A stretch of DNA of 64,000 nt from Leucogyrophana mollusca (taxonomy: Eukaryota > Basidiomycota > Agaricomycetes > Boletales). This document shows positions 11,242-22,125 of the stretch, in pieces. The translations under genes were made by a program, and so were the position numbers. The stretch is taken from positions 62,001 to 126,000 of the forward strand of contig MU266340.1 of the NCBI GenBank assembly GCA_021014945.1, read 5' to 3'. Under the pieces are notes generated by a model. The model did not search any database. It worked only from the letters and a program-made list of their open reading frames with translations, and had not been told where the DNA came from. The first letter of the stretch is position 1. Each line of letters starts with the position of its first letter.

Positions 11242-13314
11242 TCAGAGCGTGATATCAATGCTCGCAATACCTCCCTGCTCTAGCCCCTCTTTGGGACGGT
11301 CAACCTCAGGAACCGAGTGAGCCCGCTGGTCATGCGAGCGCAAATGTGCCTGACTACGGGGCGAGGAAGCGCCGGGCTTCAGAGCATCGGGATGCGTCAT
11401 AGGGCTAGTTTGTCTCCGCGGCGGGACGAGAGGTAGCGAGCGGGGACCCAGTGGTCCTGGTGAACGAGGACCGGCAGATGGTGGCGAGCGGGGAGTTGCA
11501 GGTGGCGATGGAGAGTGTGGATTGTGCATTGGAGGAACTTGGAGGTTTTTAAGAGCGTCCAGCCCCCCGGGGACATTCCGCCAGTTGGGAACGGCCGGCT
11601 CTGAGGCGTACTGTTGATGCAGCCCTGAAGATGATTTACTCGCGAGAGAGGGGTACCGCGAGCTTGCGCTACTCGAGTAGTTCGAGTTCGAGTTCGAGTT
11701 CGAAGTGGAGGACTTGGCAGAGTCAGCTACGCTGGTTCTGGTCTTTCCGAACGCGGTGGAGGAGAGAAGTGGGAGGTCGATGGAGTGCGGCTGAGGAGAA
11801 GAGAGGGATGGAAGGGGGGTGGGCACGAGGAAGGCTGACGGTGGTATATCAGGAACCTCGGGCACAGGAGACATCGCTTGCCTGCGTCTGAACGACTTCC
11901 GCTTCGAACTTCTTCTCCTCGCCATATTCCCACTCCCACCCTCCGAGAATGTAGACGACAAGTCTAGGTATGCAAAATGCTCTTGCACGGTCGTAGTCGC
12001 AGAAAGCTGCGAGTACATCGAGTCCGGACTGCCCGGCTCTGAATCCTCATCGTCGCTGTACGCCATGCGAACTTCCTCTACACCTCTTTGGTTACCGCCG
12101 GTGCGAATACGCAAGCGTTGACGCTCTTCTTGACCAGCCTTCCACTCCGCCTCTGCTAAAGAGCGCGCCTGATTCTCCTCTTCGTCCGGTGAAAACGCGG
12201 AAATACTCGCGAAGGTGTTTGAGCGCTCGCGTCCATTACGTGTCTGAGACTCTTCGCCTTCGGGACGTTGGAGAGGCGCACCGCCAGCCTCGGCTCGGGC
12301 TTTGAGCAATTGCGCAAGGACTGTCGGGCGGGTTTTCATGGATGTAGGTTGGGGTTGAGGGACAGATGCGTCCGAAATTGACGACAGAGCTTGTAAATTG
12401 GAGGGTAAAGGAGGCACAGGGGGTGCAGTCATCCCGAGATCGAACCCATGATGCGCACTCGCCTGTGAATATTGCGAGACAGCACTCATTGGGCGGGACG
12501 GCGAGTCCTGAGCAATGACCACAGGTGAAAGGGTGGTACCGTCAGCAGGAGGGAGCGCAACAGTACGCTGCGAGGGATCCGGGCTTGCGACGGTTAAGAT
12601 AGTGCCTATACGTGTGTACGGGTCGACACGACCCTGATCCTCATAAGACAGGCCGAGAAGGCCATCGCCTCCAACCATAACTTCGGGAACCTCGGGCGAT
12701 AGTGGAGTGCTCGGCGATCTAATGTGCAGTACGGATGTGGAGCCAGATGGGAATGTTGGAGTCGTCGTGGATCGAGGAACGGGTATGGGTACCAACAGCG
12801 GTTCCGCCGAAAACGACGGGTGCTGAACGTGCCCGTACCCCCTCTCGCGCTCGCGCACATATACAGGCGCTATCAAACCTCTGGAACTTGACCGGAAGTC
12901 ATCTAGCTCCTCTATGGTGCTGGTTCTCATACTTCGGTCAAGCTTGGAGAAGCGTCCTCGACCTTGAGCCTGCTTTCTGCGACGCAAAAAGCAAAAGACA
13001 GCCAAACCCACTACGAGCCCCACTCCTAGTCCGGCAGCAATGATGATACCTGCGATGGTTCCTCCCGAGAGCCCTGAGGAGGACGCGGAAGAGACCGTTG
13101 GTAATGCCGAAGTTTGGTGCTTACTAGTAGTAGAAGTAGTATGGGGCGTACTACTTGCGCTGGTGGTAGTAATTGGGTGTGAACTAGCAGTGGAGGTGAC
13201 AGTCGAGTGCGCACTCGTAGAGGTGGCCCCAGCGCTGGTCCCAGAGCCGGTCCCAGAGAGAGTCTCGATGGATGAGATTATGTCGGTGGTTGTGGCGCGG
13301 ACAACGAGAGGCAT
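11242..13314 (-). CDS. Single-pass membrane protein with Ser/Thr-rich outer domain and long cytoplasmic tail
   Basis: One long exon gives at least 690 residues from the ATG at 13314 (MPLVVRATTTD). An outer region rich in Ser and Thr (about residues 10-85) looks mucin-like and prone to O-glycosylation. A hydrophobic helix GTIAGIIIAAGLGVGLVVGL follows, then the stop-transfer cluster RRRKQ and a tail of about 550 residues rich in Ser, Pro and charged residues. This layout resembles fungal wall-stress sensors and other Ser/Thr-rich single-pass proteins, but no diagnostic domain is visible. No signal peptide follows this Met. The frame stays open upstream to about 13407 (A-P-F-F-D-L-P-S-I-Y), so one or more 5' exons coding a signal peptide are probably missed. 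The gene is convergent with CVNH copy 2. Confidence 0.75.
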   Translation of the reverse strand: MPLVVRATTTDIISSIETLSGTGSGTSAGATSTSAHSTVTSTASSHPITTTSASSTPHTTSTTSKHQTSALPTVSSASSSGLSGGTIAGIIIAAGLGVGLVVGLAVFCFLRRRKQAQGRGRFSKLDRSMRTSTIEELDDFRSSSRGLIAPVYVRERERGYGHVQHPSFSAEPLLVPIPVPRSTTTPTFPSGSTSVLHIRSPSTPLSPEVPEVMVGGDGLLGLSYEDQGRVDPYTRIGTILTVASPDPSQRTVALPPADGTTLSPVVIAQDSPSRPMSAVSQYSQASAHHGFDLGMTAPPVPPLPSNLQALSSISDASVPQPQPTSMKTRPTVLAQLLKARAEAGGAPLQRPEGEESQTRNGRERSNTFASISAFSPDEEENQARSLAEAEWKAGQEERQRLRIRTGGNQRGVEEVRMAYSDDEDSEPGSPDSMYSQLSATTTVQEHFAYLDLSSTFSEGGSGNMARRRSSKRKSFRRRQAMSPVPEVPDIPPSAFLVPTPLPSLSSPQPHSIDLPLLSSTAFGKTRTSVADSAKSSTSNSNSNSNYSSSASSRYPSLASKSSSGLHQQYASEPAVPNWRNVPGGLDALKNLQVPPMHNPHSPSPPATPRSPPSAGPRSPGPLGPRSLPLVPPRRQTSPMTHPDALKPGASSPRSQAHLRSHDQRAHSVPEVDRPKEGLEQGGIASIDITL
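11681..11704. repeat. ttcgag hexanucleotide microsatellite in coding sequence
   Basis: Four back-to-back copies of ttcgag (the last ends in a) lie inside the long membrane-protein exon. On the minus strand they code alternating Ser-Asn residues in the cytoplasmic tail. Length change here would not shift the frame. Confidence 0.7.
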
Positions 13315-15268
13315 GGTGGGCGACGAATGACCTCCAGACTCACGGAGAATGTTATAGATGGAAGGCAAGTCGAAAAACGGAGCCCCAGGTGCAACACCGA
13401 GACTCGGTTAGTAGGAAGTGCACAGCAATGAAATTAGTGGAAGATAGATGGAAGTTTTTAGGAGACATGGGCCCGCACTTTACGATGCGATAGCTGTGCA
13501 TGGGCTGCGGCACATTTTCATGGCTGATATTCATAGCTACTCACTGCTATGGACATAGCATGTCGTCAGCGGCGCTGGCGCGGGGAGCAAGCGTGAAACC
13601 GTGGACGAAACTGCGGGCGGCGCGGGGGAGAACGAAACTCGGCATTCCTGAATCCTATTCGGATCTGTGACATGACAACATCTAGACAGATGTTAGCATA
13701 TGGCACACGACAAGGTACGACATCGCTTCATGCTCACAACAATTCTCTCCACCGACGCAGACCGATTTATGTGGGGCCTTTCGGGGCCTTCCACGGCCCG
13801 ACGACTTTTCAGAACAGCCTACACGAGTGGAAATTCACAGCCACAATATTCATTGATCAAGGGTGGCCAGCGTCAATAGCTCGCCGCTAGCCTCTTTTCT
13901 CATGCTCTACATATGGGTCATTGGATACCGTTTGAATTCACGGTACTCTACATGGTATGTCTCTTGACCGTGGTCCGCCGTGCAAGTGAGCACAGGCACA
14001 GGTAAGCACTCACCCAGAGTAACATCTTTTGTTGCGAACTTTTCCATTTTTCCGAGTCTTGCTGTTGCATAAGTAACAGCGTTACTACGTAATACATATG
14101 CGTCGCGTCCCAGAGATAGAGACCGAAAACCTCTTTGGACTCCGAGACAAGGCATCCATCACCTCCTCGTCTATCTGCGATTCCAACAAATCTATATCAT
14201 AACTGTACGTCGGACGTACGTTATCGTAAGTGCTCCTGGTGGGCGGCCCAGCGCCCGAACTGACGCCAGTGCTCTTGCTTGCCTGCTAGGCTGTTCGGCG
14301 AGCGCAAGCCTCCCGTCGCACCCTGGTCCCTTAGCCTTAACAACCATACCAACACCCCCCTCTGCGCAAGCGTAGCCCCGAAAGCCATTCCACTCTAGGC
14401 CCGTCGAAGAAGTCTGTGCATGGCGATGAGGCGCCTCGCAGATCTCACTTGACGCTGTGCTCGTGTGGTTGAGTGTGACTGCGAGAAGTCAAGGTGCGGT
14501 GGTGTCAGGCCATATCTCATCTATGGACAGTGAACGCGACACCAGAGTTATAATGCTACCTAAACCTTCATCCCAGCACTTAACATCACCGGGAGGACTT
14601 ATTTCCTTCAGGATGATGCTTTAACCACCTCCCTACGACGCTTGGCATTGGGCATGCACTCGATTCATTCCCTGTGGTCTTTACTCCGTCTCCTGGTGAT
14701 GACTGATTATGATACATCTCGCTGCAGCAGAGATACAGCTTCCTCAGGTGCCGATCACATTTTTCCGGGGAGTAAGTATTCGATGAGAGGCAAGACTGGA
14801 GGGCACATGCTGTCATATTCAGCAAGCGTTGGCCAGAAGTTCACGGAAAGGAGGTCCGAGCCTGTCTATCAGCCGTAAGCACCTCTAGGACAGATGAATA
14901 CGCACCTTCGTCTTGACACTGTGGGGATTGGGGCTATGTAAGTAGAGCGAGGCCCTCGGTCACGATTAGTAAATTTGACAGCAAAGGTATTTGCGATGAG
15001 GACCCGCGCACCTTGGTCATGTATCAAAATATAGCGAGAACGCGTTGATTCTCGCGATGCTTTACTATAAAGTGAGTGCTGGCTCACAAAATGACGGTTG
15101 ATGTCAGAGATGATTGGACCTCCGCAATGCCGCTGAGATTCAAGCTGTTCTCACACGGCATTACACGGCATTGGTTCTTCATTCGTCGCGGTCAACAGCC
15201 ACAAAGTCAAGTCTCCAGTAGCAGACCTTACAAACAGATGATAGCCAATATGTTTACCTTCGTCCCCG
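13315..15268. other. Region without a supported gene
   Basis: About 1.95 kb lies upstream of the Ser/Thr-rich membrane protein and downstream of the third reductase. It should hold the promoter and probably a first exon of the membrane protein gene near 13400-13700. Other open frames here are short and show no recognisable domain, and I see no RNA gene or transposon signature. Confidence 0.4.
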
Positions 15269-18200
15269 TCACATTTGACTCAACAACCCATTCCTACGCC
15301 AGTACCCGATCCATGCCACCACATCACCACGCCCCAGCTGAGAGAGGGAAGGATCTGCTAAAGTCGTCGAATATGCCTGTGCCTGAGCGACATCTAACTT
15401 CGGGAACCCCATGGCTTCTCCTCGCCACGCGTTCTGAGCGATGTTTTTGAAGAAGGGCAGCAGGCGAAGTGCACGAAGGTTTTGGAGAAGCGTTGTCTGC
15501 AAGCGCGTATCTTCGGAATGTTGGGCCTCAAGTTTGCCCAGCCATTCATGGTAAGGCACGAGCGCAACGGACAGTTCGGATGACAAGAAAGAGGCAAGGG
15601 TCAACCAAGGGACAGGGCGCGGATGGATGATGTGGACGATGTGATTGCTGGGCACCTCCAATGCTAAGGCAAGGTCGACGAATGCCGAGGCAGCGATGTG
15701 GAGCGGGATCCATGATACATCCTTTATTATTGATCATAGTAAGACCAACGACAGTTCGCAGGAAGTGCGACACTCACCTTGTCATCTGTGGGAAGACATT
15801 GTAATACTTCAGCGCTCTGGATGAGTGCCGGTACCCATTCGTTTGTGTTCCAAGCTCCAGTCAAGCCACCACTTAACTGGCCGACTCTGACTATGAGTGG
15901 CTTTAGCGCTGTGCGCTTCGCAGTCTCTACTAGAATTTCTTCGCAAACCCATTTAGATTCTGTGTACCCAGATCCAACAGCAACCTCAGGCTCGATGGGA
16001 GCCTCCGGCATGAGCTTGTTATCAGAGGCATCTGAAGGGACGCACAAGAGAGCACTGTTAGTTTACGAACGGCAGGGTACCACCCGCTTACTCTGAAATA
16101 CACCGACCGAGCTGGTGTACACCAATCGTAGTGGCTCGGATGCTGATGTTAACGCAAAATCGATTAACCTCCGCAGGCCTCTGACATTGGCGTCGAAAGT
16201 TGCGAGTGCGAGATTGAAATTGACCGGCCAAGCTTCAAACCTATCAGCCAAGCCGGTTTGACGCAACTAGTGGATAATAACATACCATTGTGAATGATAT
16301 GAGTAACAGAACCTCGTATCTAGCTTTGTCCGAGTAAAAGTAGGAGTAAGAAGTCAAAAGACTTACATTGTAATAAATGTCGTCTGGAAGGCCGAATTGA
16401 TCGAGTGAAGGGTCCCCTTCGACAAGAGTGATTTTCTCCGAGTCAAGAATCGCCAAATCAACCCCGCGATCAGCTAGCGCCTCCTCCTGCCTCCGACGCA
16501 AGACCTTCCCACTCACTGACTTTCTATTCAATGCATATATATGTGCCACCTTCGGGTCCAAGACTAATTGAGCCAGAAGATAGCACCCGAGCGCACCTGT
16601 TGTGCCTGTGACGAGGACGACAGCTCCCGCAGGACCCAGCGAGACGTCAGAGGGTCCACGAGGAGGGAAATCCCGTCCATACCGCTGTGCCATTGCCCTC
16701 ATTGCAGATACCTTCTGGGCCAAGGTTGCGTCAGAGCCAGCGCCCGCCCCTTTCAGAATCGCGAGAACATATGAAGCCAGACCCTCGATGGATGGATATT
16801 CGACGACGAAGTTGTGAATGATCTCGCGGGTGTTTATTTGTGTCGAATCCCGTAATGCTCGTAGAACGGAGTTGCGAATCCACGTCGCTTGTAGACTGGC
16901 CCATCGATACCAATCAGCCATTACAAGAACTAGCCATTGCAAGAACTCGGTAGATGCCAGGCACATACCTATCACACCCTTGCTGGAAAATGTCGTCGTG
17001 GTCCGATGCGGTCCTACCCATCACGGTAGTGACAACTTTGCGAACATATTCGGTTGATGCATCTCGGTCCCAACGGGGAGGCGGTGCGATATTGCTCTGT
17101 GTGCTTTCCTCTACCGCTTCGTACAAGGCGTCGATCTCCCTCTCGTACTCTGCGATAATAGCCTGGCGCCGGGGTGTTCCTTTCGCGGTGTAAGTGAATG
17201 GCCGAGAAGGTTTAGACACGACAATCATCTTTAAACATAACAATCATATGTAACTGTGCACCATTAACAGTTCAACCAACAAACCTCTTTAAAAAGCCTG
17301 GAGCGCTGGGGTGCAAATGCATTCATCCGCTCGATTGTTGGCCTAGTCAAAATGAGCCTGGAAAAGACATCCTCCTCAAGGAAAGCATATACCATATTTT
17401 ATTCCTGAATTTGGCCAAACGGGTTTCGTCAGAGGGGTCGAATCTGAGATGGGGCTTGGGATCTACGAGCACGCCTGCATAGAAGCGTCCCCGACCAAAC
17501 ACGACTGAGGCAAAGACCGAGGGATCCTGGTTCAACATGGCCTCTGTTATGCCGTCAACATGCATCTAAGATGCGATTGTCGCCTTAAACTTACCTAGTG
17601 GACCTGGGTTTGTCTGGGTTTATCTTTGTTAACGAGAATCGCAGCACATCCCTAATCACTGACCTTCTCTCCCGTACTGTGCATAATTTGATCGTCCACT
17701 CGGCCAAATATTTTCCAGTATCCATCTTTAGTGGGGTGGGGCACAAAGATATCTGATGTCGCGTATGCATCGACTCCGTCTATTTTGGTATTGATCACAG
17801 GCGGCGTGGAGAAGTGATTCGACTAACATGGTATATTCAGAAAGTGAGGGCTGTAGACGACCCAGAAAGACACAACACTTACCACGACAACAAACTCGAA
17901 AGTATTGCTTTCAACACTGTATGGTACCATCTTGGCGGTGATCATCTTTGGAAATTTGATGTATTCCCAGTCGTACCCAGTCTCGGCTGGAGTCACGTCA
18001 CTGACTTGTACGAGGGACACTATTGAATGACCTACCTGGTATAATCGTGCTGACGATTCCGAATTCGGTTCTTGAAATGCTACTTTAAGGCACGAACGAA
18101 GAGCAGATATAATATGACTTACGCGCCGTAAAGAACAAAGACGGTGACGCCTTGTGAGGTTAGAAGATCGCCAACCTCCTTATTAAGCGGTCCCCCACCA

Positions 18201-19459
18201 AACATCTGCAGGAGGTCACATTACAACAACTACGCCAAACAGGGGCACACCTACCACGCCTTTGCGAGTCGAAAGCCATTGTACATATTCAGGGTTGCGT
18301 GACCACGCCTAGCAGACCGTCAGCACTGGAGGGCTCGGTGGCGTCAACAGTCCATACGCACTTCAACGAATGTTGGCACACAGAATACAATATCGCTGTC
18401 GGTAGCTTTGGCAGCAACAAACAATGAGTCCGGTGTCGGAGTTATGGGGGGAGATTTCGGTTCGAATGCGCTAACAACATATCCACATGAAGCCTAGCTA
18501 AAGATCACCACGTCGAATACATCGAAGTTTCAATGGTAGTTCCATACCGTCCATAGTAATTGAAGCATACCCATGCCATGATACATGGGTATTGTGTGTG
18601 CGGAGAGAACCTGCCCAGTCAAGTCACATTCGCCAAACCAAGGGGCTAAGGCAAGTTGAGACAGTGTGTGGTTGGTCCAGGGGACGGGTTTGGGGAACCC
18701 TGTGGAACCTACAAAGCGCACATTAGCAACAAGATCTGGTTGAAAAACAAATATACCAAAGATAGCGATTACCTGACGAGTGCAAAATTATGAGCGGAGA
18801 GTTAGGTCCCTTATATTTGAAAGGTAAGGTTTCAGACATTGCGTGACCGTCTTCCGTGGGCAGAAATAGGTCCTCGAAGATGAACATGGGCGAGAGGTTC
18901 GGCGTCGGAGCCGACGGATATTGGTCTCGAAGAACGTCGAGAGCGTCATTGACAAGGTCCTGCATGACTTGCTCGCGCCCGACGAGGACATGGTCGACCC
19001 CGACCTTGTCGAGAAGGTGTGCCACTGCAGCGGCCGAATTCCTCGGAGAGATGGGGAACACTACATAGTTGGCGCGTATGATACTCATCATCGTGATAAA
19101 GTAGGGAATTGTGTCTACCGCCCTGGTCAACTGGTACCTTTCACGCATAAAAAGAACTGACCTGAAAGTGAAATGATCGCAACAATGCCCGCCTCGTCGT
19201 TACCCAGCTCCCAGCCCATCCGCGCTCTAATAATCTTTGCCCCGGTATGTATAGCTTGCACAGCTTCAGGCCAAAGGATCGTTCTAATGTTACCGTCTTC
19301 GCGTGCATAAAGGAAGAGACGATGGTTAGGCGTGTGCTGGAGGTGCCAATCGTATAATTCGGGGATGGACAGCGAGCTATCCAATGGAGGAGGTCGAAAC
19401 GTCTCGCTTGAACGAGCTTGTGTTTGAGGGGGAGAGTCTAATAGGCGGTGACTGGCCAT
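15269..19459 (-). CDS. Adenylate-forming reductase (NRPS-like A-T-R), third copy, inverted
   Basis: This is a complete A-T-R gene on the minus strand, from ATG at 19459 (MASHRLLDSPPQTQARSSET) to the stop at 15269. The A3 loop LHSSG-STGFPKPVPWT is split by an intron near 18715-18780. The later adenylation part includes MFGGGPLNKEVGDLL near 18190-18210 and VFGRGRFYAGVLVDPKP near 17460-17500. The carrier core reads QGCDSLQATWIRN once the intron at about 16890-16970 is removed. Its Ser codon is split AG/T, as in the other two genes. The reductase starts with AVVLVTGTTGALGCYLLAQL near 16570-16630 and has GSGYTESKWV near 15935-15970. It ends IGYWRRNGLLSQM. It is clearly homologous to the + strand pair but more diverged from them than they are from each other. 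Its substrate is unknown. Confidence 0.9.
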
Positions 19460-20382
19460 TATGGATGTCTATATCAAGGCTCATGGAGCAAGTATTTATG
19501 GGATGCGAGCTCGCGCCTGATAGCCCATCAGTGGCATCAAGGTCCTAGGCCAAAGCGCTCGCGTTTGCAATCTTCCTGTGGTCACGGGTATCGTAGGTGG
19601 GGGTACAACTGGGTGGAAACAAATGTTTACCATTCGGGGGCAGCTGAAACGGGGGGCAGCTCGGGCAGAAGCATTGTGAGGAGTGTTTCAGCATGGTTAA
19701 TCACCGTTCGGATGCGATCAAGAGCATTCTTGCTTACGGGGAGGTTATATACAGAGTAACAGAGTCCATCTGAGCAACCATGAAGCGATAGCTCTCGCGT
19801 TTTTTGACCACCCAATGATTCGCGACGCTGTGATTAGTGAACAAACCTACTACTAAAATAGGTAGGTTGCCTGAACTATGCAGTACCTGCAAACAGGCTG
19901 CAAACGGGTCGCTCAAAATGCTGGACGTTGAGTGCTTACCAGTCTTAGATACAGTGAGAGAGCTGACCCGAGGAAAACAGCCGAATTAGACAACCCCCGA
20001 CTTACTCGCTGCGGCAACCGTTTCTGAGACTCACGTCATCTCAGTAGGGTGGCTCCGTAGCAGCTCGAGAGGCACTTATATATGGATAACAATATTAATA
20101 CGATACAAAGGCTGCCGTTGATTCGATAACTCAATCATGCTCCAAGGGTCCACGACGCCCAGCCCACCGATATCCCCAAGTTTTCCGTCTCAGCTTGACA
20201 TCATTCTCCGACGACGCCCCAGCTTGTATCACGAACGCTGGTGATACCGCTCCCGGAGGCCTCCGACCGAAATGAAGAATCAGCCACCATTTGCTTGCCG
20301 AAACCGACCGCCGCTGAATCAAAGGATGACACCTGCCACTTCACTCAAGAGAACGAGGAGCTTATCCTACACGTGTGTCAAG
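19460..20382. other. Intergenic region with weak open frames
   Basis: About 0.9 kb lies upstream of the third reductase and 3' of the PH protein. A minus-strand open frame at 19627-19815 and another at 20131-20322 show no signal, domain or splice support. The promoter of the reductase gene is expected next to 19460. I could not assign anything else. Confidence 0.35.
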
Positions 20383-21608
20383 CTATAACCGCGGTGCGGG
20401 GAGGAGGCTGAGGAAGCGCACCTTTTCCTCCGCAGAGTCGGCATAAAGTAGCCAGTCCTGTCCGTCAACGAACTTTATGGCGAACGAGTGCGGTATCGCC
20501 TCGAGCTCCTCAAAGCCCTCATACCACTCGTTGAAACTCTCCACGCGTCCATCCAGCTCAACAACGTCCATTGCTCGGGACATTTCCTAGATCCAAGGAA
20601 AATGAGAGCAGCGGGGTACGGGTGTAAGGATACTCACCAATGGATTTCTGAATAGCGAAACACGCCCTTGATTCAGATCGAACTGGAAATACCGTCGCTT
20701 CCATGTGATAGACTCTGGCCACTGTATCGTCACCCAACCGGATAGTGCACTCTCCTCCTGGAACACCTCCCCACTCATTCTTTCTATTCTTGCGCGCCGC
20801 TCCTCCTCTGACCGCCTCCTCAGTTCCTCCTTCTCGCTCTCTTGCGACTCTGCCCTTTGTATTTGCTCCGCACGCCATCTCTCCAGGTCCTTTGTATACT
20901 GCATCCTCCTTTCTTGCTCCGCTCTCTTCCGCGCGCGCAGTTCCGCTGAGCGCTGCGCCTCATAATTTGCCGCTTCTTCTTCCTCGCGGGCCTTCCTGGC
21001 GGCCGCTTGACGCAGCTGCTCTTGCAGCTCGGCCTTACGAAAAGCTTCCTCCGCACGATCGCGCCGCTCCTGTTTCTCCTTCTCTAGCTTGCGAAGTAAT
21101 TTACGTTCTTCCTCTTCACGCAAAGCGGCTTGTTCGTCGAGCTCGCGCTGTCTTGCTGCAGCTAGCCGGCGCTGGGCTTTCTCTTCCGGGCTGAGGGGGG
21201 CAGCTGCTGGAGGACCTTCAGCACGGCGCTTTGCGGGTACGCGAGGCGGGGTTTGATGCGGGAGTGAAATAGGTATGTGGGCACGTTCAGCGGGAACATC
21301 GACCGCGGCATAGTTGAATGTCTCATGCCTTCCGTAATTCTCAACAGCCGAAGTCGATACTGGAGCTGTGTTTGTTTCGGGAAGCGGCTGTTTGTATGTC
21401 CAAAGCTTGATCTGGTGTCAGTACCCGAACCAGACCAGAACCGTCTAACAGATGGTCTACGTACGGTGTCTTTGGGTGGCAGCGGTGGGGGCAGGCTGTC
21501 AGTGCTATTGGTATCCACTCGTACGTCTTTCCGAGATTTACGCCGGAGGGTGAGGATGTGCGACATGATATTGGCGGGACGCCGCCGACGCGGTGAATTG
21601 ATGGCCAT
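20383..21608 (-). CDS. Coiled-coil protein with C-terminal PH domain
   Basis: This is a 373-residue protein from exons 21608-21465, 21411-20638 and 20586-20383, with consistent phases. The N-terminus is basic (MAINSPRRRRPANIMSHIL) and followed by Pro-rich segments. Residues about 120-245 form a very charged Glu/Arg/Lys/Gln heptad region typical of a long coiled coil. The end is a PH domain: SGWVTIQWPESITWKRRYFQ starts the first strands, and EEKVRFLSLLPAP fits the last helix. PH domains bind phosphoinositides or proteins, so a role at a membrane or in the cortex is likely but not proven. The gene precedes, in the same direction, the reductase on its left. No close named family is recognised. 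Confidence 0.85.
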
Positions 21609-22125
21609 TATATATTGCTCGAAGTTTGAAGGTATAGCCTTGGTGGTGATGGGGTATAGCCGAGTCAACCGTGGGTGATTGCGATGTGTGGGCACTTGAA
21701 AAATTACAACTTGACAATGAAGGGTATAAGTGTCGCAGGGAAAGCAGAGATGATGCTGGTGGTAGTGGAACAAGATGTAAAGCTGCGCTGGAGACGGTTG
21801 CTGGGATTGAACAATGCGAGAGAGTATTGCAATTTGGTGTGGAAAGGAATCTATTGTACCTGATAAGATTAGATTACGTTGCTCTCTCGGCATCAATTCC
21901 GAGATTAGATAAGATAACGCGATTCTCACTGGGCCATTGAGCGACCAGAACAGCGTCCCGAACTCATCAGAGCGATAGACTCCATAGGAAAGAATCAATC
22001 ATATGTACTACAATGCCACGATTAATGCTTATCGAGTGGTTCATACACAACAAACGGATACTCTCAAAGCCTCTTCATATTATCGAATACTATAAAATAC
22101 CTAAGCATCTTGCAAGACATCCCTG
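21609..22125. other. Intergenic region
   Basis: About 520 bases contain the presumed promoter of the PH protein gene and the 3' untranslated region of the Zn2Cys6 gene. Only shadow-type frames are visible and no repeat or RNA gene stands out. Confidence 0.4.

Noticed and set aside
20745..21194. A 149-codon plus-strand frame
   Set aside because: It is antisense to the coiled-coil exon, where Glu/Arg/Lys codons leave the opposite strand free of stops.
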